Notes: generated by a model from the letters alone, not told the origin. DNA of 64,000 bases from Sulfuritalea sp. (GCA_023229685.1 JALNYT010000005.1:62001-126000), one strand, 5' to 3'; shown: positions 1 through 9,891, counted from the first letter of the stretch. Made by a program: numbers and translations.

Positions 1-230
1 GGTTGTTCGCCGAGTGTGCTGCCAACGAAGGCTACCGGCTCAGCGTCGACCTCGAATCGCAGAAGATCACCTTTCCCTCGGGCGAATCCCTCGGCTTTGA
101 CATCCAGCCGCACCGCAAGCATTGCCTGCTGAACGGCCTCGACGAAATCGGCCTGACGCTTCAACACGCCGACGAGATCAAGGTTTTTGAAAGCAGGCAC
201 AAGGCCGTGCAGCCCTGGCTGTTTGCCTAG
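1..230 (+). CDS. leuD: 3-isopropylmalate dehydratase small subunit, C-terminal part (LeuD)
   Basis: This is the last 75 or so residues of a protein whose start lies before the window; the reading frame is open from base 3. The tail reads FDIQPHRKHCLLNGLDEIGL, then LTLQHADEI, and ends in PWLF, which is the characteristic C-terminus of LeuD (the swivel domain partner of LeuC). With LeuC it isomerises 2-isopropylmalate to 3-isopropylmalate in leucine biosynthesis in the cytoplasm. LeuC would be expected upstream and leuB downstream, but leuB is not the next gene here, so the leu operon either ends at this point or is split. The TTG at base 3 is an internal codon, not a start. The family assignment is strong; the 5' part cannot be judged. 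Confidence 0.88.
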   Translation, partial: LFAECAANEGYRLSVDLESQKITFPSGESLGFDIQPHRKHCLLNGLDEIGLTLQHADEIKVFESRHKAVQPWLFA

Positions 231-490
231 AACGCCTAGCAAGGCCCTCCCGTTAGGCCGCGGCATGGCCGACACGGGGGCAGGGTCTGCTGACCGGCGG
301 CAGCCTGTGAACTCATAACTCGCTGATAATAAATACTTTCGTATCTCCTGGAGGATGCCGGGACCGTCGCTGGCCCCAGAGACACCCGCGGGCCGGAGCC
401 CGCCCCGGCCGAGGTTTCGCGCCAATGGCTCGGCCACCGTGCTTACCTCCCTGAAGACAGAGTTCTTTGTCAGGAAATTTGTTCACCCGC

Positions 491-504
491 TTGATTCATA
501 TCAA
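491..504 (+). promoter_or_regulatory. FNR/ANR-type binding site upstream of petABC
   Basis: TTGATTCATATCAA matches the FNR/ANR/DNR consensus TTGAT-N4-ATCAA at all ten defined positions. It lies 124 bases before the petA start and is followed by a T-rich stretch. The match is seen directly; control of the bc1 operon by an oxygen- or NO-responsive Crp/Fnr regulator is inferred, and fits a denitrifier that feeds the bc1 complex under low oxygen. Confidence 0.7.
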
Positions 505-553
505 GTTTTTTCATTTTTATGGTCAGCGCCCATAAGGCGGGTCAGTTCGGGGC

Positions 554-582
554 TTTAATCGCGCCGCGAGATTCGCTACAAT
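554..582 (+). promoter_or_regulatory. petA: Weak promoter candidate for petABC
   Basis: TTTAAT (554-559) and TACAAT (577-582) are separated by 17 bases, resembling a sigma-70 promoter with a poor -35 and a good -10. It would start transcription about 40 bases before petA. A second possible -10, CATAAG at 531-536, lies roughly where an FNR-activated promoter would need it. The assignment is tentative. Confidence 0.3.
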
Positions 583-627
583 TGCGGTCTTTCCGAATTC
601 GCATTTCAGCATTCAGGGACTATCACC

Positions 628-1221
628 ATGAGTTGTGACGATAAAGTCGATTGCGGCCGGCGACGTTTGCTGGTTGCCACGGCAGCCGTGGGCGGGGTGG
701 CCGGGGTGGCGGTGGCGGTGCCCTTTGTGGCCAGCATGCTGCCCTCCGAGCGCGCAAAGGCCGCCGGTGCGCCAGTGGAAGTGGATATCAGCAAACTCGC
801 TCCCGGCGAGATGATGACCGTCGAGTGGCGTGGCAAGCCGGTTTGGGTCATCAATCGCACCAAGGAACAGTTGGAGTCCCTGCCGAAGATCGATAGCCAG
901 CTGGCTGATCCCAAGTCCGAAAAGAACATGCAGCCGGACTATGCCAAGAACGAGACCCGTTCGATCAAGCCCAATATTCTGGTGGCTGTCGGCATCTGCA
1001 CCCATCTCGGCTGTTCGCCTTCGGAGAAGTTCAAGACCGGCGCCGAATCCGGGATTAGCGCCGACTGGCCGGGCGGTTTTTTTTGTCCCTGCCACGGTTC
1101 CACGTTCGACCTGGCCGGTCGCGTTTACAAGGGCAAGCCGGCACCGGACAACCTCGAAATTCCACCCCACATGTATCTTGGCGATGCCAAGCTTGTGATC
1201 GGCGAAGACAAGAAGGCCTGA
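628..1221 (+). CDS. petA: Ubiquinol-cytochrome c reductase Rieske iron-sulfur subunit
   Basis: 197 residues. The N-terminus carries a twin-arginine motif (GRRRLL, residues 10-15) and a hydrophobic segment to about residue 38, the Tat-dependent signal anchor expected of Rieske proteins. The two cluster-binding boxes are intact: CTHLGC at 124-129 and CPCHGS at 153-158. The protein carries the 2Fe-2S cluster that takes one electron from ubiquinol in the cytochrome bc1 complex and passes it to cytochrome c1 on the periplasmic side. It is the first gene of a tight petABC operon (petB begins 4 bases after its stop) and follows an FNR-type box, so expression probably responds to oxygen or NO. The length is typical of the family. 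Confidence 0.96.
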   Translation: MSCDDKVDCGRRRLLVATAAVGGVAGVAVAVPFVASMLPSERAKAAGAPVEVDISKLAPGEMMTVEWRGKPVWVINRTKEQLESLPKIDSQLADPKSEKNMQPDYAKNETRSIKPNILVAVGICTHLGCSPSEKFKTGAESGISADWPGGFFCPCHGSTFDLAGRVYKGKPAPDNLEIPPHMYLGDAKLVIGEDKKA

Positions 1222-1225
1222 CGCG

Positions 1226-2503
1226 ATGAGCAAGATGAACGCCATATTGCAGGGGACGCTGAACTGGGTTGATGAGCGCTTTCCCCTCACCTCCCTCTGG
1301 AAAGAGCACCTCGCCGAATACTACGCGCCAAAGAACTTCAACTTCTGGTACTTCTTTGGTTCGCTGGCGCTCCTGGTGCTGGTGCTCCAGATAGTGACCG
1401 GCATTGTCCTCACCATGCACTTCAAGCCCGACGCCTCGCTGAATGCTTCCGGTGTGCCGGTGGCCTTTGCCAGTGTCGAGTACATCATGCGTGATGTGCC
1501 TTGGGGTTGGCTGGTCCGCTACATGCACTCGACCGGGGCCTCGGCCTTCTTCTTCGTCGTGTACATGCACATGTTCCGCGGCATGCTTTACGGTTCCTAC
1601 CGCAAGCCGCGCGAACTGATCTGGATCTTCGGCATGATCATCTTCCTGGCCCTGATGGCCGAGGCTTTCTTCGGCTATTTGTTGCCGTGGGGCCAGATGT
1701 CGTTCTGGGGCGCGCAGGTAATCGTGAACCTGTTCTCCGCGATTCCGTTCATCGGACCGGATCTCTCGCTCTGGTTGCGCGGTGACTACGTCGTCGGCGA
1801 CGCGACGCTCAATCGCTTCTTCGCCTTCCACGTCATCGCAGTGCCGATGGTGCTGCTGGGCCTGGTTGCCGCACATATCATCGCCCTGCACGAAGTCGGC
1901 TCCAACAATCCGGACGGGGTCGAGATCAAGAAGAAGAAAGATGCTAATGGCATTCCTCTCGATGGCATTCCCTTCCATCCCTATTACACGGTCAAGGATA
2001 TCGTCGGCGTCATCGTGTTCCTGATGGTGTTCTCGGTAATCCTCTTCTTCATGCCCGAGTTCGGCGGCTACTTCCTCGAATACAACAACTTCTTCCCGGC
2101 CGATCCGCTGGTGACGCCGCTGCATATCGCGCCGGTGTGGTACTTCACGCCGTATTACTCGATTCTGCGCGCGGTGACCTATCCGCTGTTCGGCATCGAT
2201 GCGAAGTTCTGGGGTGTGGTGGCGATGGGCGCTTCGACCCTGATCATCGCCTTGCTGCCTTGGCTGGATCGCAGCCCGGTCAAGTCGATTCGCTACCGCG
2301 GCCCGCTGTACAAGGGTTTTCTCACCGCATTCATCGCTTCCTTCCTTATCCTCGGCTATCTGGGCATGCTGGGCCCGACACCGGTCCGCACCATCGTGGC
2401 GCAGATCTGCTCGGTGATCTATTTCGCCTTCTTCCTGCTGATGCCGATATACAGCAGCCTCGACAAGTGCCAGCCGGAGCCGGACAGGGTGACCTCGAAA
2501 TGA
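1226..2503 (+). CDS. petB: Cytochrome b of the bc1 complex
   Basis: 425 residues of mostly transmembrane sequence, the full-length cytochrome b (not the split b6/subunit IV form). Family landmarks are visible: the histidine-bearing helices containing MHSTGASAFF and MHMFRG, PWGQMSFWGAQVI in the quinol-oxidation site region, FFAFHVIAVP for the second histidine pair, and HIAPVWYFTPYYSILRA near the C-terminal helices. It binds the two b hemes and provides the quinol oxidation and reduction sites. Its stop overlaps the petC start (ATGA at 2500-2503), which indicates translational coupling. Confidence 0.96.
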   Translation: MSKMNAILQGTLNWVDERFPLTSLWKEHLAEYYAPKNFNFWYFFGSLALLVLVLQIVTGIVLTMHFKPDASLNASGVPVAFASVEYIMRDVPWGWLVRYMHSTGASAFFFVVYMHMFRGMLYGSYRKPRELIWIFGMIIFLALMAEAFFGYLLPWGQMSFWGAQVIVNLFSAIPFIGPDLSLWLRGDYVVGDATLNRFFAFHVIAVPMVLLGLVAAHIIALHEVGSNNPDGVEIKKKKDANGIPLDGIPFHPYYTVKDIVGVIVFLMVFSVILFFMPEFGGYFLEYNNFFPADPLVTPLHIAPVWYFTPYYSILRAVTYPLFGIDAKFWGVVAMGASTLIIALLPWLDRSPVKSIRYRGPLYKGFLTAFIASFLILGYLGMLGPTPVRTIVAQICSVIYFAFFLLMPIYSSLDKCQPEPDRVTSK

Positions 2504-3210
2504 AGAAATTCCTTACCGCAATCCTGTTTGCACCGCTTCTGGCGCTTGCCGCGGGCCCCGAACTGCATCTCGATCGTGCCCCGGACAAGGCCAACGACAT
2601 GGCTGCCCTGCAAAACGGCGCCAAGATCTTTGTCAATTACTGCCTGAACTGCCATTCGGCATCCTACATGCGCTACAGCCGCCTCAAGGACATCGGCCTC
2701 AGCGACACGCAGATCAGGGACAATCTTCTATTCACCGCCGACAAAGTCGGCGAACCGATGAAGATCGCCATGCAGCGAGCGGAGGCCAAGGCCTGGTTTG
2801 GCGTTGCTCCGCCCGATCTGACCATCATCACGCGGGCGCGCGCCTCGGAGTTCGGTAGTGGCGCGGACTGGGTGTACACCTATCTGCGCACGTTCTATCG
2901 CGACGAGACTCGTCCGACCGGCTGGAACAATGTGGTGTTCGCCAACGTCGGTATGCCGCATGCGCTCTGGGAACTGCAAGGCGAACAGGCGATGGGCGAG
3001 GACCACAAGCTGAAGGTGGTCAAGCCTGGCAAGCTCAAGCCGCAGGAGTTTGACGCCATGGTTGGCGATCTGGTTGCCTATCTCAAGTACATGGGCGAGC
3101 CGGTGGCCGAGTTCCGCAAGCAGCTTGGGGTGATTGTGCTGATCTTCCTGACCGTGTTCTTCGTCTTTGCGTACGCGCTGAAACGCGAGTACTGGAAAGA
3201 CATTCATTAA
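2500..3210 (+). CDS. petC: Cytochrome c1
   Basis: 236 residues starting MKKFLTAILF with a cleavable Sec-type signal (cleavage plausible after the AAG at about residue 19). The heme c attachment motif CLNCH lies in NYCLNCHSASYMRYSRL. A single transmembrane helix near the C-terminus (VIVLIFLTVFFVFAYAL) followed by KREYWKDIH anchors the periplasmic domain to the membrane. It receives electrons from the Rieske protein and hands them to soluble cytochrome c. The frame is open much further upstream, but those codons lie inside petB in another frame. The ATG overlapping the petB stop is the natural start. Confidence 0.95.
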   Translation: MKKFLTAILFAPLLALAAGPELHLDRAPDKANDMAALQNGAKIFVNYCLNCHSASYMRYSRLKDIGLSDTQIRDNLLFTADKVGEPMKIAMQRAEAKAWFGVAPPDLTIITRARASEFGSGADWVYTYLRTFYRDETRPTGWNNVVFANVGMPHALWELQGEQAMGEDHKLKVVKPGKLKPQEFDAMVGDLVAYLKYMGEPVAEFRKQLGVIVLIFLTVFFVFAYALKREYWKDIH

Positions 3211-3310
3211 CTCCACTAAGTGAATGCAAATTATGGGGCATCGAGAAATGAACGCGCCGCCCGTGCGCAAAGTGGTGCGTGATGCGGATTATTCCTGGGG
3301 CACCAGCGCC

Positions 3311-3907
3311 ATGATGAATCTGTATTCGGGCACCACGTGTCCCTTCAGCCATCGCTGCCGTATCGTCTTGTACGAGAAGCAGATGGACTTTCAGGTGATC
3401 GACGTCGATCTTTTCAACAAGCCTGAAGACATTGCGATCATCAATCCATACAACCGCGTTCCGGTGCTGGTTGATCGCGATCTGGTGCTCTACGAGTCGA
3501 ACATCATCAACGAATACATCGACGAGCGCTTCCCGCATCCGCAACTGATGCCGCCCGATCCGCAAACGCGGGCCAAGGCGCGCCAGCTGCTGTTTACGAT
3601 GGAACACGAGTTGTTCAGTTACATCGATGCGCTGGAAAAGAACCTCAAGTCGGCGGACAAGTCGCGCGGCCACATCCGCGATCGCCTGGTCGAACTGGCG
3701 CCGATGTTCAACAAGCAAAAGTTCCTCCTCGGCGACGACTTTTCCATGCTCGACGTGGCGATTGCACCACTCCTGTGGCGCCTCGACCATTACGGTATCG
3801 ATCTGCCGAAGACAGCGGCGCCGCTGATGAAATTTGCCGAGCGCATCTTCTCGCGCCAGGGCTTCATCGATGCGTTGACGCCGACGGAAAAGATGATGCG
3901 CCGTTAA
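3311..3907 (+). CDS. sspA: Stringent starvation protein A (glutathione S-transferase-like)
   Basis: 199 residues from MMNLYSGTTCPFSHRCR. The protein has the thioredoxin-like N-terminal fold of a GST (NPYNRVPVLVDRDLVLYESNII is the glutathione-site region of the family) and a helical C-terminal domain. SspA binds RNA polymerase and supports the starvation and acid-stress response. The gene sits directly after petABC and before sspB, the usual betaproteobacterial order. The frame also has ATG codons at 3224 and 3248. I chose 3311 because homologues begin MMNLYSG and the upstream residues look non-conserved, though the ribosome binding site at 3311 is weak. Confidence 0.9.
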   Translation: MMNLYSGTTCPFSHRCRIVLYEKQMDFQVIDVDLFNKPEDIAIINPYNRVPVLVDRDLVLYESNIINEYIDERFPHPQLMPPDPQTRAKARQLLFTMEHELFSYIDALEKNLKSADKSRGHIRDRLVELAPMFNKQKFLLGDDFSMLDVAIAPLLWRLDHYGIDLPKTAAPLMKFAERIFSRQGFIDALTPTEKMMRR

Positions 3908-3955
3908 AGGCGCATCGTCCGCGTCTGCATTTTGATTCACCTCGGCGCAACGCCA

Positions 3956-4384
3956 ATGAAGTCAACCAAGCCCTACCTGATCCGCGCCATTCATGAATGG
4001 TGCGCGGATCAGGGCTTTACGCCCTATCTGGCGGTCAAGGTGGATGCGACGACGCGGGTGCCCCGCGAATTCGTCAAGGAGGGCGAGATCGTCCTCAACG
4101 TCGGCCTCGAAGCCACCCACCAGTTGTCGATGGGCAACGAGGAAATCACCTTTCAGGCGCGTTTCGGCGGACGTGCGTTCCCGGTTGTGGTGCCCATAGA
4201 GCGGGTTTCGGCGATCTATGCCAGCGAGAACGGCGAAGGCATGGCGTTTGAAGTCACCGAGAAACCGGCCGCTGCCGATGGCGAGACGCCGGACGCGGGC
4301 AAGGAGGAGACATCTCCCGCCGCGTCACCAGGGCCGACTCCCGAGCGCTCCCCGGGGCGGCCAGTGCTCACCCGCGTCAAGTAG
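3956..4384 (+). CDS. sspB: ClpXP adaptor / specificity-enhancing factor SspB
   Basis: 142 residues starting MKSTKPYLIRAIHEWC, the family N-terminus. The folded domain runs to about residue 105 (DATTRVPREFV, IVLNVGLEATHQL, FGGRAFPVVVPI, VSAIYASENGEGM). It is followed by an acidic, proline-rich flexible tail and ends in RPVLTRVK, a short C-terminal motif of the type that docks on the ClpX zinc domain. SspB delivers ssrA-tagged proteins from stalled ribosomes to ClpXP. It follows sspA by 48 bases and is probably co-transcribed. An ATG at 3932 in the same frame is less likely. Confidence 0.93.
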   Translation: MKSTKPYLIRAIHEWCADQGFTPYLAVKVDATTRVPREFVKEGEIVLNVGLEATHQLSMGNEEITFQARFGGRAFPVVVPIERVSAIYASENGEGMAFEVTEKPAAADGETPDAGKEETSPAASPGPTPERSPGRPVLTRVK

Positions 4385-4393
4385 GCGGGCCGA

Positions 4394-4415
4394 CCGCTCC
4401 CGCAGGCGGGGGCGG
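4394..4415. terminator. GC-rich hairpin between the convergent sspB and cyclase genes
   Basis: The 22 bases form CCGC-t-CCCGC / GCGGG-g-GCGG around a two-base AG turn. They sit between the sspB stop and the stop of the convergent cyclase gene. No T-run follows on either strand, so factor-independent termination is uncertain; it may instead protect the 3' ends. Confidence 0.35.
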
Positions 4416-6713
4416 CTACTTCGATTCCATCACCCAGACTCCGTCCCAATCAGCTCCCGGCGGATTGGCGAGGAAGTGGTCGCAGCGCTCGATATACATC
4501 TTCGACGCCTTGTCGCGGTCATTCAGGGCCAGCACCTCGCCAAATTCGCGCTTGGCGTCATCCCATTTCTGCTGCCGGTATTTCACCAGGCCGGACTTGA
4601 AATGGCGCAGCGCATCGATCATCTGCGGATAGGTCTCTTCCGTGTGGTAGTCGAGAATTTCATAAATGGCGACGGGCTTGGTCTTGCCCTTGACCACCAC
4701 CAGATCCAGCTCGCGGCTGAAGTAGGTTGCCTTCAGCGCCTTGTAAGTGAACTCGCTGATCAGGATGTGGGTGCCGTACTGCTTGCAGGCGGACTCGAGC
4801 CGGGCGGCAAGGTTCACGCCGTCGCCGATGATGGTGTAGTCCATCCGCTTCTTCGAGCCGATGTTGCCCGACACCACATTGTCGGTGTTGAGGCCGATGC
4901 CGATGTCGACGGGCATCTTGCCTTCATTGACCCGCACCTTGTTCCAGGCCCACAGTTCGCGGATCATGGCGATCGCCGTGCGCACGGCGCGGTCGGCGTC
5001 GTCATCGTGACCAACCGGGATGCCGAAGGCGGCCATGACCGCATCGCCGATGAATTTGTCCAGCATGCCTTCCTCGCGCTGGATGCAATCCACCATCAGC
5101 GTGAAGTATTCGTTGAGCAGCGCAACCGTGCCCTGGGCACCGAGTGTCTCGGTGATGGTGGTGAAGCCGCGCACGTCGGAGAACAGGATGGTCGCCATCA
5201 CGGCCTTGCCGCCAAGGCTTTCGGCGCCGGAAGCCAGCATCTGGTCGGCGATGCCCGGGTCCATGTAGCGCGACATGGTTGATTTCAGGCGCTTCTCGTT
5301 GGAGATGTCTTCCAGCATCAGCATCGAGCCGATGCGCTTCTTTTCCATCGACAGCAACGGCAGCGCCGTCAGGTTCACCGACAGCTTGTCCTCGCCGACG
5401 ATCAGTTCGGCCTCCATGATCAGTTCGGTGGTCTGCGTCTCGGCCACGCGTTTCAGCTTTTCGGAAATCCAGGCGTTGCTGCCGGAGAAGAACTCCGCTG
5501 CAGGCTGCTGCAAAATCTGCGGCAGGTGCACACGCAGAATGCGCAGGCCGGCGGCGTTGCAGGTGGCGATGCGTTCTGTTTCGTCGAGCGTGATGACCGC
5601 ATTCGACATCGACTCCAGCATCGCCTCGTTGTAGTTCTTCATGTTCTGCACGTCGGCAAACAGCTTGGCATTTTCCAGCGCAATCGAAATCTGTGCGGTA
5701 AAGGCGCGCAGGCGTGATTCATCGTCGCCGGTGAAGGGGCCGCCGCGCTTGTTCAGCACCTGCGTGACGCCGATTACCTTGCCGTGCTTGTTGGTGATGG
5801 GCACGCACAGGATCGAGCGGGTGAAGTAGCCGGTCTTCTTGTCGAAGGCCGGATTGAAGCGCAGATCGGCGTAGGCGTAGGGAATGTTGATCGCCTTGCC
5901 CTGGGTGAACACCGCGCCGGCAATACCCAGATGGTTGGGCAGGCGGATCTGGACCGACTCCAGGCCCTGGCCCACCTCCGACCATAGCTCGCTGGTCTTC
6001 TCGTCGTTGAGGAACAAGGTCGACCGTTCGGCATTCAGCAGGCGCGTTGCCTCGCCCATCACCTTCTGCAGCAGGGACCCCAGCTTGATATCGGCGGTGA
6101 CTTCGGAGACGACGTCGATGAACTCCATCTCCTGCCGGCGAATAGCCTTCATGCGCTCGATGAACTGCGCGCTTTGCAGTGCCAGCGTGCCCTGGCTGGT
6201 CATGGCTTCGAGCAGGTTCAGGTCATGCCGGGTGAACTTTCCGCTGCGCTTGTTGAGTGTCTGCGCCACGCCGATGACTTCACCCTTCACCGTCTTGATC
6301 GGCACGCAGAGGATGTTGTGCGTGGTGAAACCGGTCTGCTCGTCGATCGAGCGGTTGAAGCGGTCGTCGGCGTAGGCGTCGGCAATGATCAGCGCCTCGC
6401 CCGAGGTATACACGTAGCCGGCCACGCCGCTGGTATTCAGGATGCGTATCTCGCGCTGGATATTGCCTTGCGCGACGCGCGAATACAGCTCATTGGTGTC
6501 GGGGTCGTTGAGGAACAGCGATCCGCGTTCCGCATTCAGCTCGTTGGTGGTCATCTCCACCAGCGCCTGCAAGACTTCGTCGAGCGTGCTATAGCTCGCC
6601 ATGCGGCGCGTCACTTCGAGCAGCAGTTCGAGATGACGTAGCCGGCGGCGCCCCTCCTGATCTTGTTCGGGCGGCTTCTTCTTGGTGCTGACGGGCTCGG
6701 CGGGTTGGTCCAT
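4416..6713 (-). CDS. GAF-GAF-PAS class III adenylate/guanylate cyclase
   Basis: 765 residues. Two successive GAF domains (about 40-185 and 205-350) share near-duplicate segments (AERGSLFLND / AERSTLFLND, and matching ILCVPI strands). A PAS-like segment follows (about 365-475), then a class III nucleotide cyclase domain (about 490-680) and a TPR-like C-terminal tail. The catalytic core shows FSDVRGFTTITE (metal-binding Asp), LDKFIGDAVMAAFG (the Lys expected to read adenine) and DYTIIGDGVNLAARLE (transition-state Asn and Arg). This makes it a probable cAMP producer, similar in layout to cyanobacterial CyaB1/CyaB2. The GAF ligand is unknown. It lies 11 bases after a coiled-coil gene and is probably translated from the same mRNA. 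Confidence 0.85.
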   Translation of the reverse strand: MDQPAEPVSTKKKPPEQDQEGRRRLRHLELLLEVTRRMASYSTLDEVLQALVEMTTNELNAERGSLFLNDPDTNELYSRVAQGNIQREIRILNTSGVAGYVYTSGEALIIADAYADDRFNRSIDEQTGFTTHNILCVPIKTVKGEVIGVAQTLNKRSGKFTRHDLNLLEAMTSQGTLALQSAQFIERMKAIRRQEMEFIDVVSEVTADIKLGSLLQKVMGEATRLLNAERSTLFLNDEKTSELWSEVGQGLESVQIRLPNHLGIAGAVFTQGKAINIPYAYADLRFNPAFDKKTGYFTRSILCVPITNKHGKVIGVTQVLNKRGGPFTGDDESRLRAFTAQISIALENAKLFADVQNMKNYNEAMLESMSNAVITLDETERIATCNAAGLRILRVHLPQILQQPAAEFFSGSNAWISEKLKRVAETQTTELIMEAELIVGEDKLSVNLTALPLLSMEKKRIGSMLMLEDISNEKRLKSTMSRYMDPGIADQMLASGAESLGGKAVMATILFSDVRGFTTITETLGAQGTVALLNEYFTLMVDCIQREEGMLDKFIGDAVMAAFGIPVGHDDDADRAVRTAIAMIRELWAWNKVRVNEGKMPVDIGIGLNTDNVVSGNIGSKKRMDYTIIGDGVNLAARLESACKQYGTHILISEFTYKALKATYFSRELDLVVVKGKTKPVAIYEILDYHTEETYPQMIDALRHFKSGLVKYRQQKWDDAKREFGEVLALNDRDKASKMYIERCDHFLANPPGADWDGVWVMESK

Positions 6714-6724
6714 GGTATTCCTGA

Positions 6725-7387
6725 TCAGGTGCGGCGCATGGCGTCAATCTGCTCGCGCAGCGTCTGGATGGTTTGTCGCAGCTGGCTGCCCTCATCGGCG
6801 AACAGGATGCGTTCGCGATTGATCGAATTGGCCTTGTCGATCTGTGCCAGTTCCAGGCTTTCACGCAGGCCGCTGACGGTTTGCCGCAGTTGCGCAATTT
6901 CGCCCTGTGCGCCGACCAGTGCCCGACGCACCTCATTGCCGGTGTCCGCGTGCGCGCGCTCCAGTGCATCGCGCAGGGCGGCCGAGGTGGCCTTCAGCTG
7001 CTGCATTTCGTTATAGCCGGCGACGCGCTCGAGTTGTACCGCGTGGTCACGCTCGGCGCGGGACTGTTCCAGTTCCTCGCGCAAGGCGGCCGCTGTTGCC
7101 TTGAGCATGTGGGCTTCCTGATTCGCCGCGACGCGTTCCTGCTGGATGGCATTCTCGCGTTCGATGCGGGCGTGCTCAAGCGCTTCGCGCAGGACGCCGA
7201 CGGTGATCTTCAGTTGCGATATTTCCGCGGCGCTGGCCTGGGCGGCGCGCACCGTCGCCGCCTGAATTTCCGCGTGTGCCGTCTCGAGTTCCGTGCGCAG
7301 AGCGATCACCGTGCGCTGCATGTCGCGCGCATCGGCCTGGGCCAGGGCGAGTTCGTCTTCGATGGTCGATACGCCGGCAGTCATCAT
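6725..7387 (-). CDS. Coiled-coil protein built from 36-residue repeats, partner of the cyclase
   Basis: 220 residues with no signal peptide or membrane segment and no recognised enzyme domain. From about residue 55 it consists of four consecutive 36-residue units plus a partial fifth. Each unit begins L(K/R)xT, then three residues and LRE/LRD, with an acidic/basic helix and a second R/E-rich stretch (for example LKATAAALREELEQ, LKATSAALRDALER, LRQTVSGLRESLEL). The composition (Ala, Glu, Gln, Arg, Leu) predicts a long alpha-helical coiled coil. The gene ends 11 bases before the cyclase start, so it is probably its co-expressed scaffold or regulator. I do not recognise a named family. The start could be either of two adjacent Met codons. 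Confidence 0.6.
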   Translation of the reverse strand: MMTAGVSTIEDELALAQADARDMQRTVIALRTELETAHAEIQAATVRAAQASAAEISQLKITVGVLREALEHARIERENAIQQERVAANQEAHMLKATAAALREELEQSRAERDHAVQLERVAGYNEMQQLKATSAALRDALERAHADTGNEVRRALVGAQGEIAQLRQTVSGLRESLELAQIDKANSINRERILFADEGSQLRQTIQTLREQIDAMRRT

Positions 7388-7411
7388 CTGAATAATACGC
7401 CTGACTAGACA

Positions 7412-7487
7412 TGGCGCCCAAGTCAGGAATCGAACCTGAGACCTACCGCTTAGGAGGCGGTCGCTCTATCCACTGAGCTACAAGGGC
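7412..7487 (-). tRNA. tRNA-Arg (anticodon CCT)
   Basis: The 76-nt molecule folds as acceptor GCCCTTG / CTTGGGC, a D arm GCTC-AGTGGATA-GAGC, an anticodon arm ACCGC-CTCCTAA-GCGGT with CCT at the centre, a 5-nt variable loop AGGTC, a T arm TCAGG-TTCGATT-CCTGA, discriminator G and encoded CCA. It reads the AGG arginine codon. The acceptor stem has two adjacent T-T oppositions (pairs 5-68 and 6-67), noted as a finding. It lies upstream of, and on the same strand as, the coiled-coil gene. Confidence 0.92.
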
Positions 7488-7521
7488 GCAAGGCGCGAAT
7501 TTTATCCCACTTGGGGATACC

Positions 7522-7541
7522 GTCTGCGGCCGGCCGCAGAC
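7522..7541. repeat. Perfect 20-bp palindrome between tRNA-Arg and uup
   Basis: GTCTGCGGCCGGCCGCAGAC is fully self-complementary (10 + 10, no loop). It lies between the minus-strand tRNA and the plus-strand uup, just before a TATAAT at 7555-7560 that could be the uup -10. It may be an operator or a cruciform-prone site; nothing else supports a function. Confidence 0.5.
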
Positions 7542-7554
7542 ATAACCTGTCGCC

Positions 7555-7560
7555 TATAAT
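7555..7560 (+). promoter_or_regulatory. uup: Candidate -10 element for uup
   Basis: TATAAT lies 30 bases before the uup ATG, a good distance for a short leader. No convincing -35 hexamer sits 16-18 bases upstream, because the 20-bp palindrome occupies that place. Confidence 0.35.
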
Positions 7561-7589
7561 TCTGCACCCCCATTCCCGACCGCGTTTCC

Positions 7590-9503
<1,914 letters not shown>

Positions 9504-9594
9504 AAGCTGGCGCCAAAAAGGGTTGTTTTTCAAAGTCTCATTCAGCATGCGCTGGATTTAGTCTCTGCCCTGTCAGCCGGACAGGGAGACGCAT

Positions 9595-9870
9595 GTGGTC
9601 GTCATCAACGGGAACCGTACTACCGCCATCGTGATCCGCCATCGGGGCGACAGCGTCACCCTGGTGCCGATGAAAAGCGGCAAGCTTTCGGCCAAGACGG
9701 TCGCCTTCGACGAGTTTCGCCAGGAGTGGAAGGAAACCGGCTACGCGTTGTCGCAGGCGCTGACCACCTTCCTGACGCACATCATGAAGTGGGGCGCCTC
9801 GCTCGAGGTCGTCAAGGGCCTCGAAAAGCTCGCGGCACGCGATCGCTTCGTCGTTGCCAGTTTGTTTTGA
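9595..9870 (+). CDS. Hypothetical 91-residue protein upstream of a broken RNase H-like gene
   Basis: It starts with GTG preceded by AGGGAG seven bases upstream; an ATG two bases earlier is in another frame. The small basic protein (MVVINGNRTTAIVIRH, then VTLVPMKSGKLSAKTV) looks like a beta-rich N-terminal half followed by two helices (DEFRQEWKETGYALSQALTTFL). No signal or membrane segment. I do not recognise the family. Its TGA stop is in the same frame as the RNase H-like pseudogene that follows, so the two may once have been a coupled pair or one longer gene. Confidence 0.55.
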   Translation: MVVINGNRTTAIVIRHRGDSVTLVPMKSGKLSAKTVAFDEFRQEWKETGYALSQALTTFLTHIMKWGASLEVVKGLEKLAARDRFVVASLF

Positions 9871-9891
9871 CGCCGCCGGCAAGGCGCAGTC

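Larger units (their letters stand above)
231..627. other. Intergenic region between leuD and petA
   Basis: About 400 bases without a convincing gene. It holds a perfect FNR-type palindrome (491-504) and a weak promoter candidate near 554-582, both described separately. A 67-codon open frame at 355-558 has no ribosome binding site and no recognisable product and is not called. No T-tailed terminator hairpin for leuD was seen. Confidence 0.6.
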
